Of a stretch of DNA of 32,807 nucleotides, positions 7,139-14,792 are shown one piece after another. Under the pieces are notes generated by a model, which saw nothing but the letters and a program-made list of their open reading frames with translations, ran no database searches and was not told the origin of the DNA. Position 1 is the first letter of the stretch. Each line of letters opens with the position of its first letter. The position numbers were made by a program, and so were the translations under genes. The stretch comes from Aliibacillus thermotolerans. GTDB lineage: Bacteria; Bacillota; Bacilli; Bacillales; Marinococcaceae. Where the stretch lies: the NCBI RefSeq assembly GCF_027853235.1, contig NZ_WKJG01000036.1, positions 1-32,807 on the forward strand, in the 5' to 3' direction.

Positions 7139-8593
7139 TTGAACGTCTTACAAAAATGGAAAAATGAATGGTTTGGAAATGTTCGTGGTGATATTCTCGC
7201 TGGAATCGTTGTCGCTCTTGCGCTGATTCCGGAAGCAATTGCGTTTTCAATTATTGCGGGAGTGGATCCAATGGTGGGGCTGTATGCCTCGTTTTGTATC
7301 TCGGTTGTCATCGCTTTTGTCGGAGGAAGACCAGGGATGATTTCTGCAGCAACGGGAGCAATGGCGCTGTTAATGGTGACTCTTGTTGCTAATCACGGAT
7401 TGGAGTATTTACTCGCCACCACGATTTTGACCGGGATTTTACAAATTCTTTTTGGGTGGAGTAGATTATCTCGTTTGATGAAATTTATACCACGTTCTGT
7501 GATGGTCGGTTTCGTCAATGCCCTTGCCATTTTAATCTTTTTGGCACAAATGGATCATTTTGTTGGCGAAGGATGGCTGATGTATGTCCTTGTAGCCCTC
7601 ACGTTGCTTATTATTTATCTCTTTCCGATTATCAATAAAACGATTCCGTCCACGTTAGTTGCCATTATTGCTGTAAGTGCTATTGCCATCATGATAGGAG
7701 CGGATGTACGTACAGTGGGAGATATGGGGGCACTTCCTGATACACTACCTGTTTTTCTACTGCCGGATGTTCCACTTACATGGGAAACACTCACTATTAT
7801 TTTTCCTTATGCGTTAGCACTATCTATCGTTGGTTTATTGGAAACTTTATTGACGGCAGCAATTGTCGATGATATGACGGAAACAGAAAGCGATAAAGAT
7901 CAAGAATGTCGCGGACAAGGATACGCGAATGTGATTACTGGTTTCTTTGGTGGAATGGCAGGGTGTGCCATGATTGGACAATCGGTCATTAATGTGAAAT
8001 CAGGTGGCAGCGGTCGATTATCGACTTTTGTTGCTGGGATGTTCTTAATGATCTTGATTCTGATTTTAGGAGATTTAGTGGTGCAAATACCGATGGCAGC
8101 TTTGGTTGGTGTCATGATCATGGTATCCATTAGCACGTTTGATTGGAATTCGATAAAATTAATGACCAAAATACCGAAGACAGATACGGTAGTGATGGTC
8201 GTCACAGTTGGAACCGTTGTAGTAACGAATGATTTATCAAAAGGAGTACTAGCAGGAGTTGTGTTAAGTGCCATATTCTTTGCTGCAAAAATATCCAAGG
8301 TAAAAGTAACAGGACACATGGTAGATGCATTAAACCGCATGATTTATACAGTAGATGGACAACTATTTTTTGCCTCAGTGACGGAATTTATGAACAGTTT
8401 TGAGTATCAACAAGATCATATAAAAATTATAGAAATTGATTTCACAAACGCACATATATGGGATGATTCTGCAGTCGAAGCGATAGAAAAGGTGAAAAGC
8501 AAATTTGAACAACAAGGAATAAAAGTAGTTTTAACAAACATGAATAAAGAAAGCTCTCAACTAATGAAAAGATTAGAGGGATTATCAGGATGA
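7139..8593 (+). CDS. SulP-family anion transporter with C-terminal STAS domain
   Basis: The 484-residue membrane protein carries the SulP signature near its N-terminus ([20 protein letters not shown], then [12 protein letters not shown]). About ten to twelve hydrophobic segments run to residue ~385. A STAS domain occupies roughly residues 390-480, with the typical [20 protein letters not shown] phosphoserine-site region. SulP proteins carry sulfate, bicarbonate or other anions; the substrate here cannot be told. The start is TTG at 7139, behind AAGAAAGGGA, matching the family N-terminus. It lies between two copies of a non-coding repeat, and a universal stress protein gene is the next gene downstream. 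Confidence 0.92.
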   Translation: MNVLQKWKNEWFGNVRGDILAGIVVALALIPEAIAFSIIAGVDPMVGLYASFCISVVIAFVGGRPGMISAATGAMALLMVTLVANHGLEYLLATTILTGILQILFGWSRLSRLMKFIPRSVMVGFVNALAILIFLAQMDHFVGEGWLMYVLVALTLLIIYLFPIINKTIPSTLVAIIAVSAIAIMIGADVRTVGDMGALPDTLPVFLLPDVPLTWETLTIIFPYALALSIVGLLETLLTAAIVDDMTETESDKDQECRGQGYANVITGFFGGMAGCAMIGQSVINVKSGGSGRLSTFVAGMFLMILILILGDLVVQIPMAALVGVMIMVSISTFDWNSIKLMTKIPKTDTVVMVVTVGTVVVTNDLSKGVLAGVVLSAIFFAAKISKVKVTGHMVDALNRMIYTVDGQLFFASVTEFMNSFEYQQDHIKIIEIDFTNAHIWDDSAVEAIEKVKSKFEQQGIKVVLTNMNKESSQLMKRLEGLSG

Positions 8594-8618
8594 GGCTGGG
8601 CATAACTAGCAAAAAAAG

Positions 8619-8658
8619 AATGGTTCCAAGCACTAAAATTTGCTTAGAACCATTTTTT
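8619..8658 (+). terminator. Terminator of the SulP gene
   Basis: AATGGTTCCAAGC 8619-8631 pairs with GCTTAGAACCATT 8642-8654 (one mismatch), followed by TTTTTTC. Confidence 0.85.
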
Positions 8659-8663
8659 CTTCA

Positions 8664-8993
8664 TGATTGGGTGATTTTTAATTTTACCGTCAGAAGCGCA
8701 TTTCTCCGTGTTTCTTATGAAAAAACGCGAGAAGCACAAATGAGTCTCCAAAAGCCCGACGCTATCCGCAGGTGGTAAGCAGGACGGCGGTTCCACGTAA
8801 AGAGAAAGCTTCCGGAAGGGATCCCCGTTGTAAAACGTCATAAGACCGTTCGGTGAGAGTTTAATGTGAAATTTAGTCGCATGGACCTTTTATTCGACAC
8901 TTCATTGCAGCATTTTCGTAAAAATTAGTCGTATGAATCATGATGTGGCCTGTTTTTATCCTAATTTCTTCCATTTTCAACTTTCATACGACC
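8664..8993 (+). repeat. Right copy of the ~320 bp non-coding repeat flanking sulP
   Basis: Same orientation and block order as 6508-6830, including GGTAAGCAGGACGGC, TCATAAGACCGTTC, TTCATTGCA and TTTTTATCCTAATTTCTTCC. Small insertions relative to the left copy are evident around 8715-8750. The last block leads straight into an array of GTCGYATGA motifs. Confidence 0.8.
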
Positions 8994-9187
8994 GTTTGAT
9001 TGGTGTTTTACAAAATGAAGCGTCGTATGAAACGTTCATGGGACGATTCATCTTCTTTTTTTATTCATTCGTCGCATGAAGCATAAAAACGCTCCCAACC
9101 CCCTGGATTTTTCCAATTTCAGCGACCACTCCTGATCAGATGGTACGAATAAAGTGTCGCATGAACTTGTCATACGACACTTTTATT
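8876..9187. repeat. Array of GTCGYATGA motifs in both orientations
   Basis: GTCG[T/C]ATG[A/G] occurs at 8876, 8928, 9022, 9071 and 9156, and its complement TCATACGAC at 8984 and 9170. The last pair forms a long stem: AAAGTGTCGCATGA 9151-9164 with TCATACGACACTTT 9170-9183, one mismatch and a five-base loop. No T-run follows, so it is not a standard terminator. The stretch 8594-9347 holds no gene I can support. Confidence 0.7.
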
Positions 9188-9273
9188 CATCTAAATGATA
9201 AATAATTGGTCTCATGACTGTTAGGTGTCCTTTTTATGAACAGTAAATTTCTCTTTTGATTACTGGAGATTTG

Positions 9274-9302
9274 TTCCTGCTTCTCTCAAGTCATAGCAGG
9301 AA
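9274..9302. promoter_or_regulatory. Inverted repeat upstream of the universal stress protein gene
   Basis: TTCCTGCT at 9274-9281 pairs perfectly with AGCAGGAA at 9295-9302 (13-base loop), 46 bases before the start codon. It could be an operator or leader hairpin. I could not fix a promoter here with confidence. Confidence 0.4.
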
Positions 9303-9347
9303 TAGAAGGAAATGGGTTAGAATAAAAATAGAAAAGGGGGGAATGCG

Positions 9348-9767
9348 ATGTATGAAAAAGTATTATTAGCAGCAGATGGATCAGAGCACTCTATTCGTGC
9401 TGCGAAACACGCTGCTTCGCTTGTAAAAGGACAAGCGGATGGTCACGTAGATATTGTGTATGTCATTGATGTGGAACAGTCCAAATCGGACGTATTAAAA
9501 TACGGGGACACAACGCTGATGCAGTCGAAAAGAAAAGAAGCGTTGAAACCGATAGTAGAAATGTTAAAAGAAGCAGCATTATCTTATGAAATACATTTTA
9601 AGCATGGAGATCCGGGACCAACCATTGTAAAGTTTGCAAATGAAAGAAATTATGATTGTGTTGTGCTTGGTAGCCGCGGATTAAATCCGTTGCAAACGAT
9701 GGTGCTTGGAAGTGTCAGTCATAAAGTGATGAAGCGCGTAAAAAGCCCGGTGATGGTAGTGAAATAA
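9348..9767 (+). CDS. Universal stress protein (UspA family)
   Basis: The 139-residue cytoplasmic protein has the Usp fold pattern: N-terminal YEKVLLAADGSEHSIRAAKH and the C-terminal ATP-binding motif G-2X-G-9X-G(S), seen as GSRGLNPLQTMVLGS near residues 110-125, so it is likely of the ATP-binding subclass. Usp proteins are stress-responsive and often accompany transporters. Here the nearest upstream gene is the SulP transporter, about 750 bases away, with its own terminator between them, so they are not one transcript. The ATG follows a strong AAGGGGGGAATGCG ribosome binding site. Confidence 0.93.
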   Translation: MYEKVLLAADGSEHSIRAAKHAASLVKGQADGHVDIVYVIDVEQSKSDVLKYGDTTLMQSKRKEALKPIVEMLKEAALSYEIHFKHGDPGPTIVKFANERNYDCVVLGSRGLNPLQTMVLGSVSHKVMKRVKSPVMVVK

Positions 9768-9773
9768 ATAATA

Positions 9774-9808
9774 AGAAAGGGAGTAGCTTGATTGACCACT
9801 CCCTTTCT
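9774..9808. terminator. Convergent terminator between usp and the small membrane protein gene
   Basis: AGAAAGGGAGT 9774-9784 pairs perfectly with ACTCCCTTTCT 9798-9808. The T-rich flank is on the minus-strand side, so it serves the leftward gene best and probably both. Confidence 0.75.
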
Positions 9809-9821
9809 GTGGGACAACATA

Positions 9822-10076
9822 TCATTGGGACGACGTTTTTTGAGAAAGCAATAAATCTATGAAGCTTCCCGCAATCATTCCAAAAAACATATCTTTTATG
9901 TCGACTGATGCTCCTGTAATCGCATAAAGAAGACCTATCCCTCCGAAAACAATCGTATAACGGATTCTTCTTATCGTATTGTAATAAGGAAAAGATGCTT
10001 GCAAACTTTCTAGGAAAAAAGGAGAAAAATATACCGCCACGATAACGATAACGATCAGGACGAATAAGATTTCCAT
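9822..10076 (-). CDS. Small membrane protein of unknown function
   Basis: This 84-residue protein starts MEILFVLIVIVIVAVYFSPF. It has a strongly hydrophobic N-terminal segment (about residues 2-19), a short basic loop with YNTIRRIRY, a second hydrophobic segment (about 43-56), and a third at about 62-76. I chose ATG 10076 because GAGGAAGGG lies just upstream; an in-frame ATG 20 codons earlier has no good ribosome binding site. I do not recognise the family. Its gene lies 63 bases after the NhaC-type antiporter gene on the same strand, so the two may be cotranscribed. Confidence 0.7.
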   Translation of the reverse strand: MEILFVLIVIVIVAVYFSPFFLESLQASFPYYNTIRRIRYTIVFGGIGLLYAITGASVDIKDMFFGMIAGSFIDLLLSQKTSSQ

Positions 10077-10139
10077 CTTTACCCTTCCTCTCTCATCATA
10101 AAATGTAGTATATTCTATCTTTTTCCTATTCTGCACTTT

Positions 10140-11684
10140 TCAAACAATCTTTTCCTGCTGTGTCATTCGCACTTTTGCGGAGAGAGCAATAATGATGGTG
10201 ATGGCGATAGCAGCACCAAGTCCAATGAGCACACTGCTAGTAAGACCAATCATGAGATATCCACCCATCGCAGCCACTGCAGATAACAATGCATATGGAA
10301 GTTGCGTCATCACGTGGTCAATAGGATGACATCCTGCTCCTGTGGCTGACAAAATGGTCGTATCAGAAATTGGCGACGCATGATCACCGAAAATAGAGCC
10401 TGCCAATACCGACGCTAACAACGGTAGTAACATAGTAATGTCTAAGACAGCAGCAACTTCACCTGCAATGGGAAGAAGGATTGCAAATGTTCCCCAGGAA
10501 GTCCCCGTTGAAAATGCCATAAAACCAGCTAGAACAAATAATATGACAGGCAATATGAACAATGGAAGGGTTCCATCGATGAAATGGGCTAAGTATGTGC
10601 CTGTTCCCAGTTCATCAATAATTGCTACCATTAACCATGCAAAAATTAAAATATATATGGCAGGAAGCATAGATTGAAGTCCCGATACCAACGTCTGTCC
10701 TGTTTCACGAAATGACGGTTTGTTTTTTAATGTCAAGAAAAGAGCTACGATAAAACCGATACTTCCCCCATAGAGGAGAGATCTAGCGACATCTGTTTCA
10801 GCAAATACAGATAGTAGCGTAATATTATCAGCATTTTGTGCTCCGGTATAAACCATAAAAAATACGGTGCTAATAACAAGAGTAAGGATAGGAACGATTA
10901 AATGACTCACTTTTCCCTTTGTTTCCATCTCGAAGTTTTCTCCAGGTGTATTTTTTTCTGTAAGGATTCCCTTTCCTTGTAATGCAGCTTCTTCAAATGT
11001 TTTCATTGGGCCGATTTCTATTTTCCAAATGATAATGAGAAAAAGAAATAGAAGCGCTGTGACCGCATAAAAATTCATTGGAATCATCATGACAAAAGCT
11101 TGTAAGCCACTAACTTCTTGAATGCCATGCGTTCCGAGAATATCCGCAATAATCGTAATGATGTATGCTCCCCAACTTGATAGTGGGGCAATGACGCAGA
11201 TCGGTGCGGCAGAAGAGTCTACGATATAAGCTAACTTTTCTCTGGAGATGTAATGCCTGTCTGTGACCGGACTGCTCACTTGCCCAACAATTAAACTGTT
11301 AAAATAATCATCAATAAATACGAGGATGCCAAATAACAACGTTGTTAATTGTGCTCCCACTCTCGTTTTCACCCGTTTTAACGCCCATTCTCCAAATGCA
11401 CGACTCCCTCCGGAAAAGCTAATAAGCGCAGCCATCATACCTAGTAAAAAAAGAAATAAAATAATAAATAATTCCCAGTCATTAAGCGCGCCGTCCACAA
11501 TAAATATGGCTGCAAATACTTCCCATATCAGAAAGATTGCTTCAGGAAATGACCAATCGTTTAAAATGAGTGCCCCAATGACAATCCCTACGCCAAGAGA
11601 TAGGAGCACCTTTCGAGTGACGATGATCATGACTAAAGCTAAAACGGGAGGTAAGAGAGACAAAGCCGTAATCTCTTCCATCAT
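10140..11684 (-). CDS. NhaC-family Na+/H+ antiporter
   Basis: The 514-residue integral membrane protein belongs to the NhaC (COG1757-type) family. It has about a dozen hydrophobic segments, LVFIDDYFNSLIVGQVSSP near residue 115 and the characteristic SIFGDHASPISDTTILSATG toward the C-terminus. Such proteins exchange Na+ (sometimes coupled to organic anions) for protons and support pH and salt homeostasis. I start at ATG 11684, preceded by AAAGGTGG with good spacing; a second ATG follows immediately. The longer frame from 11726 lacks a ribosome binding site. The upstream leader holds a promoter and a strong hairpin. The exact substrate is not determinable here. Confidence 0.9.
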   Translation of the reverse strand: MMEEITALSLLPPVLALVMIIVTRKVLLSLGVGIVIGALILNDWSFPEAIFLIWEVFAAIFIVDGALNDWELFIILFLFLLGMMAALISFSGGSRAFGEWALKRVKTRVGAQLTTLLFGILVFIDDYFNSLIVGQVSSPVTDRHYISREKLAYIVDSSAAPICVIAPLSSWGAYIITIIADILGTHGIQEVSGLQAFVMMIPMNFYAVTALLFLFLIIIWKIEIGPMKTFEEAALQGKGILTEKNTPGENFEMETKGKVSHLIVPILTLVISTVFFMVYTGAQNADNITLLSVFAETDVARSLLYGGSIGFIVALFLTLKNKPSFRETGQTLVSGLQSMLPAIYILIFAWLMVAIIDELGTGTYLAHFIDGTLPLFILPVILFVLAGFMAFSTGTSWGTFAILLPIAGEVAAVLDITMLLPLLASVLAGSIFGDHASPISDTTILSATGAGCHPIDHVMTQLPYALLSAVAAMGGYLMIGLTSSVLIGLGAAIAITIIIALSAKVRMTQQEKIV

Positions 11685-11737
11685 GATACTTCCACCTTTA
11701 CTTGGAAAGATAAAAATATGAAACAATCATACCAAAA

Positions 11738-11764
11738 GCCTGCCAAAGCATCTATTAGGCAGGC
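11738..11764 (-). promoter_or_regulatory. Hairpin in the NhaC gene leader
   Basis: GCCTGCC 11738-11744 and GGCAGGC 11758-11764 form a perfect seven-base stem within the predicted 5' untranslated region. On the minus strand it is followed by TTTTGG. It could be an attenuator or mRNA-stabilising structure. Confidence 0.45.
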
Positions 11765-11807
11765 CTATCGCGCAAATTGGCAAAGAAACGATGAAATAAC
11801 CACGAAG

Positions 11808-11836
11808 ATTATACCAATCTCCTATGTGTTAGGCAA
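11808..11836 (-). promoter_or_regulatory. Sigma-A promoter for the NhaC-family gene
   Basis: On the minus strand TTGCCT (11836-11831), a 17-base spacer and a perfect TATAAT (11813-11808). The predicted start near 11801 leaves a leader of about 117 bases. Confidence 0.7.
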
Positions 11837-11982
11837 CTTTCTTTCAAAGGTAATAGATGATGAATCAAAAGTCAAAAACTGTGAGAACATTATATAAAAG
11901 TATAGAATATTTGGATAATTACTGTTGAAAAGATGAGTTGTATGGTACGGTAAAAATATAATCACAGAGGAGGTAATGATAT

Positions 11983-12135
11983 ATGCGTAAAAAAGTGCTT
12001 TATTCTCTGTTGACAGGCATTATTTCTTTAGGTGTGTTAGCTGCGTGTGGTGGGAATACGGAAGAAGATCCGGCAATGAATGAAGATCCAGCGATGCAAG
12101 AAGAACCGGCAATGGATGAGGAAGGTATGGAATAA
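11983..12135 (+). CDS. Small acidic lipoprotein with a short internal repeat
   Basis: A 50-residue protein starts MRKKVLYSLLTGIISLGVLA and has a clear lipobox (LAAC, Cys22), so it is probably an acylated surface lipoprotein. The mature part is about 29 residues and mostly a repeat: EDPAMN, EDPAMQ, EEPAMD. A strong GAGGAGGTAATG ribosome binding site precedes the ATG, and a terminator follows within 30 bases, so it is a complete single-gene unit. I do not recognise the family. Tiny Glu/Met-rich lipoproteins are common in Bacillaceae, with unknown roles. Confidence 0.8.
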   Translation: MRKKVLYSLLTGIISLGVLAACGGNTEEDPAMNEDPAMQEEPAMDEEGME

Positions 12136-12162
12136 ACATTAATATAGAAACATTTCTTTTCG

Positions 12163-12197
12163 CCAGCTTGGATGCTATCTAAGCTGGTTTTAATTTT
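12163..12197 (+). terminator. Terminator after the small lipoprotein
   Basis: CCAGCTT 12163-12169 pairs with AAGCTGG 12181-12187, followed by TTTTAATTTTG. Confidence 0.8.
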
Positions 12198-12486
12198 GTT
12201 TCAACATCCTACTGGGAAAGTATGTCATATTCCAGTTTCATGTTTTTTATTTTACAATTTCATTATAAAAAAAGTGAAAATGGTCATAGATGTATCATTT
12301 TATAACGTAATATTAGTTTATAAAAAGGAAGAAAGTTGAAAAAAATCAACGATATGGGTTGTTTTATTGAGAAATCATTAGGATAAAAGTCTAATAGAAA
12401 ATTTATTCAACAAATGGGAAACATTTCTCTCCCCCTTTTTCTGTAATAAAAATATGCCATAATGGGAAGCGGAGGTGGAGAACATC
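12198..12486. other. AT-rich intergenic region
   Basis: No gene is evident. A short inverted repeat GTTGA/TCAAC lies around 12333-12349. A possible -10 element (CATAAT) occurs near 12458-12463 ahead of the CAP-domain gene, but with no convincing -35 box. Confidence 0.5.
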
Positions 12487-13236
12487 ATGAAAAAACTACT
12501 CATTGCTATTACATTACTGCTCGCTTTACCAAGTATGGCACTGGCTGAGGAGCCTGAGCCTCAGGAGAAAAACGTAGCTGAACAGCAATATTCGGTCAAC
12601 GGCAAAGTTCACTTATTGAATTGTTGGAACGGAGATTGGAATCAATGGAAAGGGAAGTTAAGAAATAAAGATAACGGCCAAGAAAAGGCTGAAGAATCTG
12701 AAGAGCAGAAAAATACAGAACAAGGAAATGAAAAGGAAGTCACTGACAAACCAAATGAAGAAGTAACGGAAGCACCGAAAGAAGCAGACGAGAATGATGG
12801 GACAGAAGTGACGGAGCAAGAAGAACAAAAAGAAGACACAATTACTTCTGTCAGTGAATTTGAAAAAGAAGTAGTTCGTTTAACAAATGAAGAAAGAGAA
12901 AAACACGGTTTAGCGCCACTTGAATTAGATGAAGAACTTTCAAATGTAGCACGGGATAAATCGAAAGATATGCGAGATGCTGGCTACTTTTCTCACAATA
13001 GTCCTAACCACGGAAGTCCTTTCGATATGATGCAAGCGTATGGAATTGACTATAGAACAGCCGGGGAAAATATTGCAGCAGGACAAAGAAGCCCTGAAGA
13101 AGTAGTGAATGGCTGGATGAACTCTGAGGGGCATCGTGCCAACATTTTAAACGGTAGTTATACTCATATTGGAGTTGGTCATGTAGAAGGTGGAAGTTAC
13201 GGACATTACTGGACGCAAATGTTCATTTCAAAATAA
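12487..13236 (+). CDS. Secreted CAP-domain (SCP/PR1-like, YkwD-type) protein
   Basis: A 249-residue secreted protein. Residues 1-20 form a signal peptide (MKKLLIAITLLLALPSMALA). A short conserved-looking segment is followed by an acidic Glu/Lys-rich linker to about residue 115, then a CAP domain from about 120 to the end. The domain shows the expected VVRLTNEEREKHGLAPL, YFSHNSPNHGSPFDMM, TAGENIAAGQ and GWMNSEGHRANILN motifs, with the His/Glu pocket residues. Bacterial CAP proteins are extracellular; their function is mostly unknown, and in spore-formers some are spore-coat or wall associated. ATG 12487 is preferred over GTG 12475 because GGAGGTG overlaps the latter. A perfect terminator follows. 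Confidence 0.9.
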   Translation: MKKLLIAITLLLALPSMALAEEPEPQEKNVAEQQYSVNGKVHLLNCWNGDWNQWKGKLRNKDNGQEKAEESEEQKNTEQGNEKEVTDKPNEEVTEAPKEADENDGTEVTEQEEQKEDTITSVSEFEKEVVRLTNEEREKHGLAPLELDEELSNVARDKSKDMRDAGYFSHNSPNHGSPFDMMQAYGIDYRTAGENIAAGQRSPEEVVNGWMNSEGHRANILNGSYTHIGVGHVEGGSYGHYWTQMFISK

Positions 13237-13252
13237 TAAGGATAAAAAAAGC

Positions 13253-13294
13253 TGTCCAAAAAGTCATGATTGGTGACTTTTTGGACATTTTTTT
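13253..13294 (+). terminator. Terminator of the CAP-domain gene
   Basis: TGTCCAAAAAGTCA 13253-13266 pairs perfectly with TGACTTTTTGGACA 13274-13287, seven-base loop, then TTTTTTT. Confidence 0.95.
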
Positions 13295-13320
13295 GTGACC
13301 CCTTCATCAAAAATTGCTTC

Positions 13321-13570
13321 TGGAAACGCCTCTTGGCCGAATCATGGCATGTTTCCAACACCAAATTGTTGATGGAAGTAAGTCATGGATGGGTCATACT
13401 ATCGTTTCATATAAAAATAGCAAATGGAAGCAAACCATGAATGGCTCATAACATTGTTTCATTCAAAAATAGTTTGTGGAAACAAGCTATGAATGGATCA
13501 TGGCACCGTTTCAATCCAAACACCATTGTGAAAGCAATCCATGCACGATGTATGGGAAATCTCGATTTAT
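13321..13570. repeat. 52 bp tandem repeat (four full units and a partial fifth)
   Basis: Units begin with TGGAA[A/G] at 13321, 13373, 13425 and 13477 and with TGAAAG at 13529, so the period is exactly 52 each time. Units two and three match at 38 of 52 positions by hand count. Each full unit has TGGAA near its start and GTTTC about 31 bases on, so each could fold on itself; in unit one the arms are perfect (TGGAAAC/GTTTCCA). No credible gene covers it; the open frame 13476-13736 is a by-product. Confidence 0.9.
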
Positions 13571-13602
13571 TTTTCAGGACTTATTAGACAGCCTCTTTTT
13601 CT

Positions 13603-14277
13603 TTATTCAATGTATTCATAGTCGTCTGGATTTCCTGCTTCAATTGGTTCGGTGCCACTCATATGACCGAAAAACGTCTCTACTTCCTCGCCATCAATTA
13701 AAATTTTTGTTTGTTCATAGCCGAACTGCTCCATAATAAGGGCAATTTGTTCTGTAATATACATCTCTCCGGTGGATCCAGTGTTAATATCTAAAAATGA
13801 AGACGAAAATGATACTTCAGCCACACCATTGTTGTCTTCTACGGATTGTACCGTCACATCTTCATCAAAGAAAGACACTAGCTCGTCATGGTTAGGGCCA
13901 TCAATCCAGGCTTCTAACGCCTTTTTAGGCAACTCTTCTTCAGAAGCTGCTTCCACTTCATGATCTTCTTTATACATTTCTAACAGTTGATCATCAGCGA
14001 AGTAAAGGGTGACTGTTTCCGTAATAGGACTATCAGCGGCGTTTTCATTTTCTTCTTCCGTACCGTTTGCTTCTTCATCTTCCTTCTCATCTACTGGTGT
14101 TTCTTCATCTTCTCCATCGACTTCCGGTTCTTCCGTTTCATCTTCTCCATTATCAACCACTTCTTGTTCTGTATCTGTCGTGTTTTCATCCACGTTTGTC
14201 ACTTCTTCTCCTTCCCCGCATGCTGCTAAGACGGTTAAAACAACTAATGTAAGTAAAGCATATAATAGTTTCTTCAT
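13603..14277 (-). CDS. GerMN-domain lipoprotein
   Basis: This 224-residue lipoprotein starts MKKLLYALLTLVVLTVLAAC, with lipobox Cys20. An acidic Glu/Asp/Thr-rich linker reaches about residue 85. A GerMN-type domain follows: TVTLYFADDQLLEMYKE, ELPKKALEAWIDGP, a strand with VAEVSFSSSF, and IALIMEQFGYEQTKILIDGE. GerMN domains occur in spore germination proteins such as GerM and in other surface lipoproteins. The exact role is not clear. It has its own promoter (TTGACA, 17 bases, TACACT) and RBS (AAAGGAG). The C-terminal domain resembles the C-terminal part of the nearby anti-sigma factor. Confidence 0.85.
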   Translation of the reverse strand: MKKLLYALLTLVVLTVLAACGEGEEVTNVDENTTDTEQEVVDNGEDETEEPEVDGEDEETPVDEKEDEEANGTEEENENAADSPITETVTLYFADDQLLEMYKEDHEVEAASEEELPKKALEAWIDGPNHDELVSFFDEDVTVQSVEDNNGVAEVSFSSSFLDINTGSTGEMYITEQIALIMEQFGYEQTKILIDGEEVETFFGHMSGTEPIEAGNPDDYEYIE

Positions 14278-14350
14278 TGTGTTTCTCCTTTCTACTATCC
14301 ATCACATTCTCTATTCTCTCAGTCGTTACTGAAAAGGAATAGTTACAAAA

Positions 14351-14379
14351 AGTGTAGAAAAACAAGCAATATCTGTCAA
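14351..14379 (-). promoter_or_regulatory. Sigma-A promoter of the GerMN lipoprotein gene
   Basis: On the minus strand a perfect TTGACA (14379-14374), 17-base spacer and TACACT (14356-14351), giving a start about 65 bases before the ATG. Confidence 0.75.
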
Positions 14380-14560
14380 AGGACTTTATACCTTTTTCTT
14401 TCTAAAATAAGTGGTTAGATATATCACGTCTTGGATGCGCTTGATGTCTATTCATTGTTTGTGAACATATGATGACATCTGCAAGAACTTGGAGAAGATA
14501 AAAGGGTTCCATTAAAATATTGGCGGAAAGGTGGTATAATAAATTTGGCAGGTGATGAAT

Positions 14561-14659
14561 GTGAAAAAGCTTTCAAATAAAGGCTTATTTATTTTTATTT
14601 CCACCTTGGTCGCTATATATGGAATATTATACTGGGTATTTGCTTTTATACAACAATGA
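14561..14659 (+). CDS. Small single-span membrane peptide
   Basis: A 32-residue peptide starts MKKLSNKGLFIFISTLVAIY and ends IQQ. It has a basic N-terminus and one hydrophobic segment covering about residues 9-29. GTG 14561 is chosen because GGCAGGTG sits directly upstream; ATG 14555 in the same frame is possible but too close to it. It is a complete unit: a TATAAT box at 14535-14540, the coding region, then an intrinsic terminator starting two bases after the stop. I do not recognise it; peptides of this size are usually missed by gene callers. Confidence 0.65.
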   Translation: MKKLSNKGLFIFISTLVAIYGILYWVFAFIQQ

Positions 14660-14660
14660 G

Positions 14661-14697
14661 GAAAAGCTCTGGCGGTAAGGTTAGGGCTTTTCTTTTT
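14661..14697 (+). terminator. Terminator of the 32-residue peptide gene
   Basis: GAAAAGCTCT 14661-14670 pairs with AGGGCTTTTC 14683-14692 (one G-U), followed by TTTTTCTT. Confidence 0.85.
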
Positions 14698-14744
14698 CTT
14701 ATTTTATAACGGATCTCTACATAGAAATCATTTGTTCATGGTTT

Positions 14745-14771
14745 TGTAACGTCTTCCTTAAAATCAACGAC
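14745..14771 (+). promoter_or_regulatory. ECF-type (sigma-X) autoregulatory promoter of sigX-rsiX
   Basis: TGTAAC at 14745-14750, a 17-base spacer, and CGAC at 14768-14771 match the Bacillus sigma-X/ECF consensus. Transcription would begin near 14778, which argues against ATG 14778 and for TTG 14793 as the translation start. Confidence 0.85.
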
Positions 14772-14792
14772 TTTAGTATGGGAGTGTTTAAT

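Noticed and set aside
9274-9347. Sigma-B promoter for the universal stress protein
   Set aside because: GGGTTA occurs near 9313, but no GTTTAA-like -35 box lies at the right distance.
13321-13570. CRISPR array
   Set aside because: Units are contiguous, diverged and without unique spacers; no cas genes are in the window.
13476-13736. 86-codon frame over the 52 bp repeats
   Set aside because: Overlaps the convergent GerMN lipoprotein gene and a drifting tandem repeat without frame preservation (52 is not a multiple of three).
14009-14332. Ser-rich plus-strand frame opposite the GerMN lipoprotein
   Set aside because: It is the complement of an acidic Glu/Asp linker, which always yields a Ser/Phe-rich shadow frame.
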